Positions 1-7,353 of a stretch of DNA of 12,492 bases are shown here, piece by piece. Each line of letters begins with the position of its first letter. Positions within the stretch are counted from its first letter, which is position 1. Location: assembly GCA_009377735.1 (NCBI GenBank), contig WHTL01000092.1:1-12492 (forward strand), in the 5' to 3' direction. The notes beneath the pieces were generated by a model that saw only the letters and a program-made list of their open reading frames with translations, was not told the DNA's origin and searched no databases. Made by a program: the position numbers and the translations under genes. This stretch comes from Acidimicrobiia bacterium. Lineage in GTDB: Bacteria; Actinomycetota; Acidimicrobiia; Spongiisociales; ZC4RG35.

Positions 1-666
1 AGCCTCGATGAGGGGACGTGGCGGATGCACGGTCTCCTCACTGGAACCGACGGCAAGATTGTTTCCGACACGCTCACCGAAAGAGCCGACGAGTTCGGTG
101 CCCATCCCGACGGTCATCGAGACAACCGGGGCCAGCGCACCGCCGACGCCCTCACCGCCATCTGCACCGACCACCAAACCAACAACACTGGCGGTGACAG
201 TGGTGGCGGTCCTCTCCTGGCGGTTCACGTCGACGCCAGAGAAGCCGCCCCCACCAACGGACAGACCGGAGTGTGGGTAGAAGCAGGCCCCCGAGTCGGC
301 GTAAACGCGATCGAAGAAATCCTCTGCACAGGCACTATCGAGGTACTCGCCCACCAAGAAGACGGCACACCCCTCAAATACGGGACGAAGACCAAAGTCG
401 TATCACCCGAACTGAGAAGAGCCGTCCTCCAACGCGACGGCCATGTGTGCACAGCCGATGGCTGCGACAGCACCTACCGCCTCCAACCTCATCACATCAT
501 CCCTGGTACTCAGGGCGGGCCTACCGACCCCGAAAACCTCACAACCCTCTGTTGGTTCCACCACCACATCGTCGTCCACGGGCGAGGTGTGGAAATCGAC
601 CCTCACTCGCCCCCACAACGACGAAGATTCCACCACCCCAAAACCCGCACCCGGCCACCCCCCTAG
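1..666 (+). CDS. HNH endonuclease-like protein of the DUF222/13E12 family, C-terminal part
   Basis: The frame is open from the first base, so the gene is cut by the window edge and the ATG at 25 is probably internal; 221 residues are visible. The C-terminal third carries an HNH nuclease fold: a CxxxxC pair (CTADGC), the catalytic-type HH in QPHHIIP, the Asn in DPENL, and CWFHHH, giving a likely zinc site plus the beta-beta-alpha-metal centre. The part before it resembles the end of the DUF222 domain that precedes HNH in actinobacterial multicopy proteins of the 13E12 type. The tail is basic and proline-rich. Codons end mostly in C or A, and the sense strand is C-rich and G-poor towards the end, unlike the genes to its right. 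It converges on aspS with a 57-base gap. The nuclease fold is clear; the biological role (mobile element remnant, defence or host function) is unknown. Confidence 0.82.
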   Translation, partial: SLDEGTWRMHGLLTGTDGKIVSDTLTERADEFGAHPDGHRDNRGQRTADALTAICTDHQTNNTGGDSGGGPLLAVHVDAREAAPTNGQTGVWVEAGPRVGVNAIEEILCTGTIEVLAHQEDGTPLKYGTKTKVVSPELRRAVLQRDGHVCTADGCDSTYRLQPHHIIPGTQGGPTDPENLTTLCWFHHHIVVHGRGVEIDPHSPPQRRRFHHPKTRTRPPP

Positions 667-703
667 AGCCAGCTCGCCGGTCCACACCTACACTGATCCG
701 AAC

Positions 704-734
704 CTCTACTCCCCCGACTCTCTCTACTCCCCCG
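704..734. repeat. 13-bp direct repeat duplicating the aspS stop region
   Basis: The sequence CTCTACTCCCCCG occurs at 704-716 and again at 722-734, with a period of 18 bases. On the minus strand this is a duplication of the last aspS codons including the TAG stop. A second in-frame TAG therefore lies at 706-708, six codons beyond the real stop. It looks like a small tandem duplication rather than a functional element. Confidence 0.7.
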
Positions 735-2487
735 CCTCTTCCCGGGCTGCGATCACTTCCGCACGTATCTGGATGCCCAGCTCCTTGAGCTGGGTTTCGT
801 CGACTTCGGCAGGCGCCTCGGTCATCGGATCGACACCGGTTTGGGTCTTGGGGAATGGGATGACGTCACGGATGGAGTCCTCTCCTTGGAGAACCATGGC
901 GAGTCGGTCGATCCCAAAGGCGAACCCGCCGTGGGGTGGCGTGCCGTACTCGAGAGCCTCTAGGAACCAACCGAAACGTCGCTCTGCCGTCTCCTCGTCG
1001 ATCCCGAGCACCTCGAACACCTGACGCTGGACTGCTGGGTCGTGAATCCTGATAGAACCGGACCCCAGTTCCACCCCATTGAGAACGGCGTCGTATGCCT
1101 GGGAGATAGCCCGATCGGGATCGGAAACCATCTCATCGATCGAGACAGGCGAGGTGAAGGGGTGGTGGCTGAAGGTGCGGGTGCCGTCGTCCTCCTCCTC
1201 GAACATCGGAAAGCCGGTCACCCAGAGGAATGCCAGCTCATCCTGCGTGTTCGGTCTGCCCAGATCGAGTCGCAAACCTCCCAGAACCTGCGACACGGTC
1301 TTCCAACGGTCGGCCGCAATCAGGAGAACGTCACCCAGGGATGCCTCCAGACGGGATATCAGACCGCTTTGCTCATCGTCGGAGAGAAACTTTGCCACGG
1401 GTGAGCGGAGACTGCCGTCTTCGGAGACCTGTATCCAAACCAGACCCTTGGCGCCGAGCTCCTTGGCCCGATCGACGAGACCATCGGCCTGCGCCCTCGA
1501 CAACTCCCGCGAGCCAACATTGATGCCACGAATCGTCCCACCTCCGTCCAGCGCACCAGAGAACACCCCGAACTCGGTGTCTTCGAATAAGTCATCGAGG
1601 ACCACGATCTCCATCCCGAACCGGATATCGGGTTTGTCGGAACCAAAACGGTCCATCGCCTCCTGCCAGGTCAATCGGGGGAAGGGGTCGGTGAGATCGA
1701 CGTCCCTGATCTCCCGGGCAGCTGCCTTCAACACCGCCTCAACCGTCACCAGCACATCCTCCTGGGTCCAGAAGGAGCCCTCCAGATCGAGCTGGGTGAA
1801 CTCGAGTTGGCGATCGGAGCGGAAGTCCTCGTCCCGATAGCAACGGGCGATCTGGAAGTAACGCTCCACTCCCCCGATCATGAGAAGCTGCTTGAAGAGC
1901 TGTGGCGACTGGGGAAGAGCGTAAAAGTTACCCTGTCGGAGCCGGGACGGCACCAACATGTCACGGGCACCCTCCGGTGTGGATCGGATCAGGGTCGGTG
2001 TCTCCACCTCGAGAAATCCCAACTCGTCCAGGGTACGGCGAATCGCCCCTGTCAACCTTGAGCGGGCCTGGAGATTGGCGGCCATGTGGGGCCGGCGCAG
2101 ATCGAGATAGCGATACCTGAGGCGGATGCGCTCCTCGATCTCGGATCGATCGTCGAGCATGAACGGGAGGGGCTTGGAAGGGCTCAGAATCACCACCTCA
2201 TTGGCATGGATCTCGATCTCTCCGGTCAACATCTCATGGTTCACCGTGCCCTCCGGGCGCTCCTGGACGACGCCGGTCACCTTGATGCAATACTCCATTC
2301 GGAGTTCGTCGACTATCTGGATCTCCTCGGGGTCGGCAACGACCTGTACCAGCCCCGTAGCATCCCTGAGATCGACGAAGGCGACGCCGCCATGGTCGCG
2401 ACGTCGGGACACCCAGCCTGAGACGGTGGTGGTGTCTCCCACGCGGGTGGTGTCGAGGTCGGTTGCCTGGTCGGTGCGGTAGGTCAT
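724..2487 (-). CDS. aspS: Aspartate--tRNA ligase, probably non-discriminating (Asp/Asn)
   Basis: This class II synthetase attaches aspartate to tRNA-Asp in the cytoplasm. At 587 residues it has the usual length and layout of bacterial AspRS: an N-terminal OB-fold anticodon-binding domain (about 15-105), motif 1 (about 150-171, GFLEVETPTLIRSTPEGARD), motif 2 (about 214-234, with RDEDFRSDRQLEFTQLD), the bacterial GAD insertion (about 300-420) and motif 3 (GGFAFGIDRLAMVL, about 520-533). In the OB-fold, RRRDHGG carries His32, aligned to His31 of the non-discriminating Pseudomonas enzyme; E. coli has Leu there. By family knowledge this suggests that tRNA-Asn is also charged with Asp and then amidated by GatCAB, which is not in this window. 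The start is ATG with AGGAA about 9 bases upstream. It sits 36 bases after hisS, probably in the same transcript. Confidence 0.97.
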   Translation of the reverse strand: MTYRTDQATDLDTTRVGDTTTVSGWVSRRRDHGGVAFVDLRDATGLVQVVADPEEIQIVDELRMEYCIKVTGVVQERPEGTVNHEMLTGEIEIHANEVVILSPSKPLPFMLDDRSEIEERIRLRYRYLDLRRPHMAANLQARSRLTGAIRRTLDELGFLEVETPTLIRSTPEGARDMLVPSRLRQGNFYALPQSPQLFKQLLMIGGVERYFQIARCYRDEDFRSDRQLEFTQLDLEGSFWTQEDVLVTVEAVLKAAAREIRDVDLTDPFPRLTWQEAMDRFGSDKPDIRFGMEIVVLDDLFEDTEFGVFSGALDGGGTIRGINVGSRELSRAQADGLVDRAKELGAKGLVWIQVSEDGSLRSPVAKFLSDDEQSGLISRLEASLGDVLLIAADRWKTVSQVLGGLRLDLGRPNTQDELAFLWVTGFPMFEEEDDGTRTFSHHPFTSPVSIDEMVSDPDRAISQAYDAVLNGVELGSGSIRIHDPAVQRQVFEVLGIDEETAERRFGWFLEALEYGTPPHGGFAFGIDRLAMVLQGEDSIRDVIPFPKTQTGVDPMTEAPAEVDETQLKELGIQIRAEVIAAREEAGE

Positions 2488-2523
2488 ATCTGTTCCTGGG
2501 TTCGGAGGTGTAGAGAGATCGTG

Positions 2524-3861
2524 TCAGCCCTTGTCGATTTTGGCGAGGGCCTTCTCGAGGGGCACCGTGTCCTGTGTTCCCTCCACAAGATCGCGGACGG
2601 TGATCGTGTGGTCGGTGCGCTCCTGACCGCCATCGATCAGGGCATAGCGGATTCCAGCCCGGTCGGCGTTACGGAGCTGCTTGCCGATTTTCCCCGGCTC
2701 CATGTGTGTCTCTACCCGGAGACCACCGGCACGCAGCAACGACGCCACCTCGAGCGCATAGCTGAGTCCGTCATCGTCCATCAAGGTGACGACGGCGTCG
2801 AGGACGGCACGCTCGTAAGGGAGCAACCCGGCATCCCGAAGCTGGAAGAAGAGACGGGTGAGACCGATGGAGATGCCGACCCCCGGCAGATGGGTGTTGG
2901 TGTACTGACCGGCTAGGTCGTCGTACCGGCCCCCACCTGAGATACTCCCCAATTCGGGGTGATCGTCGAGAACTGTCTCGTACACCGTGCCCGTGTAATA
3001 GTCGAGTCCCCGGGCGACGGAGAGGTCGAGACAGTATCTGTCCTCGGGCACACCGAGATCGGCCAGAACCCGGAATACCTCCATAAGGGATTCGGCACCG
3101 CCTCCAGCGGGGCCATCGGCCAGATCCCCGAGAACGGCAAGGCCCTCATCGTGGGAGGTGGTTCGTGTCGCGGTGTGGCGTAGGAGCGTTTCGGCAGCTG
3201 CTGGGCTCATTCCTCCATCGATCAAGAAAGAGGCCACCTTCTGGGGGCCGATCTTGTCGAGTTTGTCTATGTGACGAATCAGATCGCTCTGAGACGACAC
3301 GTCGGCAACTCCTGCCTGCTCGAGCAAACCCCGGAGGAGCTGTCTGTGGTTGATACGGATGGTGAAGGCGCCGATCTCGATGTCGTGGAGCACCGACGCC
3401 GCCGTGGCAGCAATCTCGGCATCGTGGCGCACTGACAGCTCATCGCGGTCGATGATGTCGATGTCACACTGGTAGAACTCGCGGAAGCGGCCCCGCTGGG
3501 CACGCTCCCCCCGGTAGACCCGCTGTATCTGATAACGACGGAAAGGAAAGACGAGGTCGTGCTCATGCTCGGCGACGTAGCGTGCCAGGGGCACCGTGAG
3601 ATCGAATCGAAGGGCCAACTCGGGGTCTGATCCCTTTTCGAGCTGCCCCGCTGACTGCACGAAGTAAACCTGACGCTCCGTCTCTCCCCCTGTCTTGGTG
3701 AGCAGGATTTCACTGAGCTCAATGGCCGGGGTCTCGATGGGGACAAACCCGAAGCGTGCGAAACCCTCCTGGATCCGTCTCATCAGGTCGCGATGGAGCT
3801 CCTGCTCCCGTGGGAGCAGCTCCATCACGCCTGGCATGGTTCGTGGTTTCGTTGGGCTCAT
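2524..3861 (-). CDS. hisS: Histidine--tRNA ligase
   Basis: This class II synthetase charges tRNA-His in the cytoplasm. The 445 residues contain motif 2 (RRYQIQRVYRGERAQRGRFREFYQCD, from about 108; key residues Arg117, Glu119, Arg127 and Gln131), the HisRS-specific motif RGLDYYTGTVYE (about 284-295), the glycine-rich SISGGGRYDDL (about 306-316), motif 3 (GVGISIGLTRL, about 327-337) and a C-terminal anticodon-binding domain (about 354-440). I chose the ATG at 3861 because GGTGATC directly before it is a 7-base match to the 16S 3' end at a suitable aligned distance. A GTG two codons upstream (3867) lies inside that match and is a less likely start. An 86-base leader with an inverted repeat precedes the gene, so it may have its own promoter or leader control; aspS follows. 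Confidence 0.97.
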   Translation of the reverse strand: MSPTKPRTMPGVMELLPREQELHRDLMRRIQEGFARFGFVPIETPAIELSEILLTKTGGETERQVYFVQSAGQLEKGSDPELALRFDLTVPLARYVAEHEHDLVFPFRRYQIQRVYRGERAQRGRFREFYQCDIDIIDRDELSVRHDAEIAATAASVLHDIEIGAFTIRINHRQLLRGLLEQAGVADVSSQSDLIRHIDKLDKIGPQKVASFLIDGGMSPAAAETLLRHTATRTTSHDEGLAVLGDLADGPAGGGAESLMEVFRVLADLGVPEDRYCLDLSVARGLDYYTGTVYETVLDDHPELGSISGGGRYDDLAGQYTNTHLPGVGISIGLTRLFFQLRDAGLLPYERAVLDAVVTLMDDDGLSYALEVASLLRAGGLRVETHMEPGKIGKQLRNADRAGIRYALIDGGQERTDHTITVRDLVEGTQDTVPLEKALAKIDKG

Positions 3862-3868
3862 GATCACC
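3862..3868 (-). promoter_or_regulatory. Ribosome-binding site of hisS
   Basis: On the minus strand the bases read GGTGATC and abut the ATG. They complement the GAUCACC part of the 16S 3' end, so the match is shifted towards the start codon; when aligned to a full AGGAGGTGATC the spacing is normal. This decides in favour of ATG 3861 over GTG 3867. Confidence 0.6.
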
Positions 3869-3879
3869 GATCTGGGGTC

Positions 3880-3912
3880 GGGAACAGGTTAACGGTGAGA
3901 AGCACCTGTCCC
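3880..3912 (-). promoter_or_regulatory. Inverted repeat (possible hairpin or operator) in the hisS leader
   Basis: On the minus strand, GGGACAGGT (3912-3904) is followed after 14 bases by ACCTGTTCCC (3889-3880): a 9-bp stem with one bulged T. No T-run follows, so it is not a classic terminator. The loop contains TCACCG (3898-3893), which is complementary to CGGTGA (3869-3864) in the hisS ribosome-binding site. It could be an RNA structure affecting translation, a protein operator, or the end of the upstream transcript. No T-box specifier stem or T-box sequence was recognised, and the leader is too short for one. Confidence 0.4.
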
Positions 3913-3947
3913 GATTCGCCGGGGTTAGATAGGATCAGGGCCAGGTT

Positions 3948-4601
3948 CTAGCCCTGCTCCCAGTAACCCCGGAACGGGTTGGTAGCTCGCTCTCGGCCGA
4001 TGGTCGTCTCTTCCCCGTGACCGGTGAGGACCCGCACCTCATCTTCGAGATCCATCACCCTCCGCTTCATTGACACCCAGAGAGCGTCCTGGTCGCCTCC
4101 GGGGAGATCGGTCCGGCCCACCGAACCAGCGAACAACTGGTCGCCACTGAATAGCACACCCTCATCCGGCAGATAGAACACACAATGGCCGGGAGTGTGC
4201 CCGGGAGTCTGCCGTACCTCGATAGAGAACCCGCCCAGCTCGAGGTTCTCGCCGTCCGTCAGGGATTGGAAGTTATCGGGTGGGGCATACTCCCCCGGTG
4301 GCACGGCGCCAAAGAGACGACGCAGCTGGGTCTCCGGGTCCATGGTCAGGAAGTCGTCGTCTGGGTGGACGTAGGCGCTGACACCAGTCCTTCGCACCAC
4401 CTCACCGACCCCACCGGCGTGGTCGATGTGTCCATGGGTCACCAAAAGAGCGACGGGGGTGATGTCATACGATTCCAAAAGCGAGACGACACCATCGGGG
4501 TCGGGAGGAGCGTCGATGATCACTCCGAGCCCACCTGGTTCGGTAGAGATGACGTGGGTATTGGTTGCAGCCACCCAGAGGACCTCGGAGGTATGGAACA
4601 T
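3948..4601 (-). CDS. Metallo-beta-lactamase-fold hydrolase, short glyoxalase II-like (YcbL type)
   Basis: Predicted cytoplasmic metal-dependent hydrolase, probably of thioesters such as S-lactoylglutathione-like compounds; the real substrate is unknown. All metal ligands of the fold are visible: THGHIDH (His56, His58, Asp60, His61), His135 in TPGHTPGH, Asp154 in FSGDQLF and His195 in TGHGEE. At 217 residues it lacks the C-terminal helical substrate-binding domain of true glyoxalase II, as YcbL-type proteins do. It begins 29 bases after rel and ends 86 bases before the chosen hisS start, the place occupied by a similar gene (Rv2581c) in M. tuberculosis, where ppiB (Rv2582) lies between it and rel; no ppiB is present here. 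The ATG start has no clear Shine-Dalgarno sequence, and no other start codon is in frame shortly upstream, so translation may be coupled to rel. Confidence 0.9.
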   Translation of the reverse strand: MFHTSEVLWVAATNTHVISTEPGGLGVIIDAPPDPDGVVSLLESYDITPVALLVTHGHIDHAGGVGEVVRRTGVSAYVHPDDDFLTMDPETQLRRLFGAVPPGEYAPPDNFQSLTDGENLELGGFSIEVRQTPGHTPGHCVFYLPDEGVLFSGDQLFAGSVGRTDLPGGDQDALWVSMKRRVMDLEDEVRVLTGHGEETTIGRERATNPFRGYWEQG

Positions 4602-4630
4602 CCAGACGAGGCTAGTGGTCTGTCGCTGAC

Positions 4631-6814
4631 CTACTCTCGCACCTCTCCGATGCGGAACACGCTGTACACACCGTCCACTTCCTCGATGTCGGCGATCATG
4701 CGCGGTAGTTGGCTGGGGTCGGCAAGTTCGATCTCGTACTTGAGGATGGCAAAGCGATCAGACCCCGTGACGGTGGAGGAAGCGGAGATATTGCCTCCGG
4801 TTTCGGTGACGATCTGTGTTACGTCACGTAGTAGTTGGGTGCGGTCGATCGCCTCAACCTGAAGCCAGGTGGAGTAGCCGCCGACTCGGTCCTTGGGCCA
4901 GGATACGTCGACGATCCTCTCCGGTTCTCCCTCGAGATAGGCAAGGTTGGCACAGTCGGAACGATGGACCGATACCCCACGACCCACCGTGACATACCCG
5001 ACTATGTCATCTCCGGGGATGGGTGAACAGCACTGGGCAAGACGCCCCAGCATGTCGTCCATCCCCTCCACCACCACCAAGGGGCCCTCGGCTGTGTCGC
5101 GAGAACGCGTGGGGGTAAACAGCTCGTCGTCAGGTATGACGGGTTCGGGCTGGGTCAATCGGATCGCCTTTTGTGCCACAGTCTCGGCGCTCAGCTCGTG
5201 CTCGCCTACGGCCATCAGGAGCGTCTCGAGATCACCCTTTCCAAACTCGCCGACTACGGCTTCGAGCATCGAACTCCGTTCCTCGGATCCGTACCCCTCC
5301 TTCTTGAGAAGGGTCGACAACGCACTGCGTCCGTCGGACAGTGCCTGGATCCGCCTTTCCCTGGTGAACCATGCCTTGATCTTTGAACGGGCACGACTGG
5401 TGGTCACGAACTTCAGCCAGTCACGTGACGGCGCCGCGTCCTGGGCCTTGGATGTGATCACCTCGACAGTGTCACCCGATTCCAACGGTGTCGACAGGGG
5501 AAGGAGGCGTCCGTTGATGCGGGCGCCGACGCAGCGATGGCCAACGTCGGTATGGATGGCGTATGCGAAATCGACCGCAGTTGCCCCCCGCGCCATCGAC
5601 TTCACGTCTCCGGCCGGGGTGAGGACAAAGACCTCGTCGGTATAGAGGTCGAGTTTGAGAGAATCCAGGAACTCCTCGGGGTCGTCTGTATCCTCGGTGA
5701 GGGCCCGCAGATCTACCCAGTCCAGAACTCCGGCATCGGCACCCTCCTTGTAGCGCCAATGGGCGGCCACACCCGACTCTGCGAGATGATGCATCTCCGG
5801 GGTGCGGATCTGGACCTCGAGTGGTTTGCCGTCCGGACCGATGATCGTCGTGTGAAGACTCTGATAGAGATTGAACTTCTTCACCGCTATGTAGTCCTTG
5901 AGCCGACCGACCACCGGCGTCCAGTGATTGTGGACGAGACCGAGGACGGCATAGCAATCAGCGACGGTGGCAACGATGACCCGGATCCCGATGATGTCGT
6001 GGATCTCCTCGAAGGTTCGGTCCTGGTCGACCATCTTTCGATAGATGGAGTAGTTGTGTTTTGGTCGGCCGGTGATCTCGGCGTCGATCCCGGCGTCTGA
6101 GAGGATGCCACCAAGTTCGGTGATCATCTTTTCGATGAACGCCTCGCGCTCCGGCGAACGTGCCGCCAGCTTGTGTTCGATCTCGGTCGTCGGGCCAGGG
6201 TGGAGGATGGCGAAGCAGCGGTCCTCGAGTTCGTGTTTGATCTCTTGGATCCCGAGCCGATGAGCCAAGGGCGCGTAGATGTCGAGTGTCTCCCGCGCCA
6301 CGCGGCGTTGCTTCTCGGGGCGAAGGGCCGATACCGTCCTGATGTTGTGGAGACGATCGAAGAGCTTGATTATCAGGACCCGCACGTCCTGGGCCATCGC
6401 GACCACCATCTTGCGGATGGTCGCCGCCTGCGCCTTCTGCGGGGTCGAATACCGGATCCGGTCCAACTTGGTAACCCCGTCGATGAGACGGGCGATCTGA
6501 GGTGAGAAGTCCCGGGTCAGGTCGTCGAGGGTTAGATCGGTGTCCTCCACGGTATCGTGAAGAAGGGCCGCGGCAAGTGTCTCCTCGTCGAGACCGTACT
6601 CGGCCAGCATGTGGGTGACATTGACCGGATGGGCGATATAGGGATGGCCAGTCTTTCTCTTCTGACCCTCATGGGCCAGACGCGCAGTTTCGTGGGCGCG
6701 TCGTAGGAAGGCGGCGTCGCCCTCGGGGTAATGAACGAGGAATTCGTCGATGACGTCCTCGATGGTCGCCCCGTAGGGATCAGTCGTAGCCGAGGATGGT
6801 GTGGATTGGTACAT
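4631..6814 (-). CDS. rel: Bifunctional (p)ppGpp synthetase/hydrolase (long RelA/SpoT homologue)
   Basis: Makes and degrades the stringent-response alarmone (p)ppGpp in response to uncharged tRNA on the ribosome. The 727 residues hold an HD hydrolase domain with intact ligands (His62, HDTVED 86-91, RLHN 154-157), a synthetase domain (about 240-355; GRPKHNYSIYRKM, GRLKDYIAVKK, YQSLHTT, EVQIRT), a TGS domain (about 393-453), a zinc-finger/CC region (CC 595-596, PGDDIVGY, HRSDC ending at 621) and a C-terminal ACT domain (about 648-723). The intact HDxxED indicates active hydrolase, as expected for the single bifunctional Rel of Actinomycetota. The ATG at 6814 lies inside apt, giving a 35-base overlap; AGGAAAG sits 9 bases upstream, and no other start codon precedes the HD domain. 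Co-transcription with apt is therefore likely. Confidence 0.97.
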   Translation of the reverse strand: MYQSTPSSATTDPYGATIEDVIDEFLVHYPEGDAAFLRRAHETARLAHEGQKRKTGHPYIAHPVNVTHMLAEYGLDEETLAAALLHDTVEDTDLTLDDLTRDFSPQIARLIDGVTKLDRIRYSTPQKAQAATIRKMVVAMAQDVRVLIIKLFDRLHNIRTVSALRPEKQRRVARETLDIYAPLAHRLGIQEIKHELEDRCFAILHPGPTTEIEHKLAARSPEREAFIEKMITELGGILSDAGIDAEITGRPKHNYSIYRKMVDQDRTFEEIHDIIGIRVIVATVADCYAVLGLVHNHWTPVVGRLKDYIAVKKFNLYQSLHTTIIGPDGKPLEVQIRTPEMHHLAESGVAAHWRYKEGADAGVLDWVDLRALTEDTDDPEEFLDSLKLDLYTDEVFVLTPAGDVKSMARGATAVDFAYAIHTDVGHRCVGARINGRLLPLSTPLESGDTVEVITSKAQDAAPSRDWLKFVTTSRARSKIKAWFTRERRIQALSDGRSALSTLLKKEGYGSEERSSMLEAVVGEFGKGDLETLLMAVGEHELSAETVAQKAIRLTQPEPVIPDDELFTPTRSRDTAEGPLVVVEGMDDMLGRLAQCCSPIPGDDIVGYVTVGRGVSVHRSDCANLAYLEGEPERIVDVSWPKDRVGGYSTWLQVEAIDRTQLLRDVTQIVTETGGNISASSTVTGSDRFAILKYEIELADPSQLPRMIADIEEVDGVYSVFRIGEVRE

Positions 6815-7295
6815 CTTCGAGTGCTTTCCTGCCGCCGAGAAATATCAGCTCGATGAACACCGCGATCCCGGCCACATCGGCACCGAGATCCCCCAACAGC
6901 TTTATGGCGGCGGCCGCCGTCCCACCGGTTGCGATGACATCGTCGACCAACAGGACCTTCTCCCCTGCCTCAAAGGCGTCGGTGTGGATCTCGAGCGTGT
7001 CGGATCCGTATTCCAGCTCATACTGCTCCGACGCGGTCTCATAGGGGAGCTTGCCCGGCTTGCGGATCGGGATGAAGCCAGCCTCGAGCTCTATTGCCAT
7101 AGGTGCTGCAACTGTGAAACCACGTGCTTCAATACCCGCCACCTTCGTCACACCGCTGTCACGAAAAGGATCGGCCAGCTCGGTGATCAGCTGGGAAAAC
7201 GCCTCAGTCGAGGCGAGGACGGGAGTGATGTCCTTGAAAACCACACCTGGTTCGGGAAAATCGGGGATGTCACGGATGAGCTGTTTTAGATCCAC
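6780..7295 (-). CDS. apt: Adenine phosphoribosyltransferase
   Basis: Salvages adenine by joining it to PRPP to give AMP and pyrophosphate, in the cytoplasm. The 171 residues are the normal length. The N-terminus IRDIPDFPEPGVVFKDIT (7-24) is typical of the family, the flexible catalytic loop is RKPGKLPYE (78-86), and the PRPP-binding loop is VLLVDDVIATGGT (114-126). The start is GTG: an in-frame TGA lies two codons upstream and the next GTG (codon 18) is inside the conserved segment, so no other start fits. A GAGGT touches the GTG and is too close to act as a Shine-Dalgarno sequence, while a TACAAT -10 element ends 6 bases before it, suggesting a leaderless message. It overlaps rel by 35 bases and lies 58 bases after secF. 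Confidence 0.96.
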   Translation of the reverse strand: MDLKQLIRDIPDFPEPGVVFKDITPVLASTEAFSQLITELADPFRDSGVTKVAGIEARGFTVAAPMAIELEAGFIPIRKPGKLPYETASEQYELEYGSDTLEIHTDAFEAGEKVLLVDDVIATGGTAAAAIKLLGDLGADVAGIAVFIELIFLGGRKALEDVPIHTILGYD

Positions 7296-7301
7296 ACCTC
7301 A

Positions 7302-7307
7302 ATTGTA
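7302..7307 (-). promoter_or_regulatory. Candidate -10 element of a leaderless apt promoter
   Basis: The minus strand reads TACAAT, fitting TANNNT. Its last base is 7 positions upstream of the G of the apt GTG codon, so transcription would begin at the start codon itself. I see no TTGACA-like -35 at 16-18 bases. Actinobacteria use many such leaderless starts. Confidence 0.55.
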
Positions 7308-7353
7308 TGTTGACCGACGTGACACCTCGCGCATGAAAATGGTTGCCTGTAAC

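Noticed and set aside
666..675. Possible terminator between the HNH gene and aspS (GAGCCAGCTC)
   Set aside because: The stem is 4 bp with a 2-base loop and no T-run on either strand; not a credible terminator.
443..1024. 193-codon plus-strand frame spanning the HNH/aspS junction
   Set aside because: It overlaps both real genes in another frame and resembles no protein family.
1079..1840. 253-codon plus-strand open frame
   Set aside because: It is antisense to aspS, has Ser/Arg-rich composition and no domain; a shadow frame typical of high-GC sequence.
3862..3947. T-box leader upstream of hisS
   Set aside because: The leader is only 86 bases and shows no T-box sequence or specifier loop; actinobacterial T-boxes are chiefly known for ileS.
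7296..7353. Terminator after secF
   Set aside because: Only a 5-bp GACAC/GTGTC pairing across a long loop and no T-run were seen.
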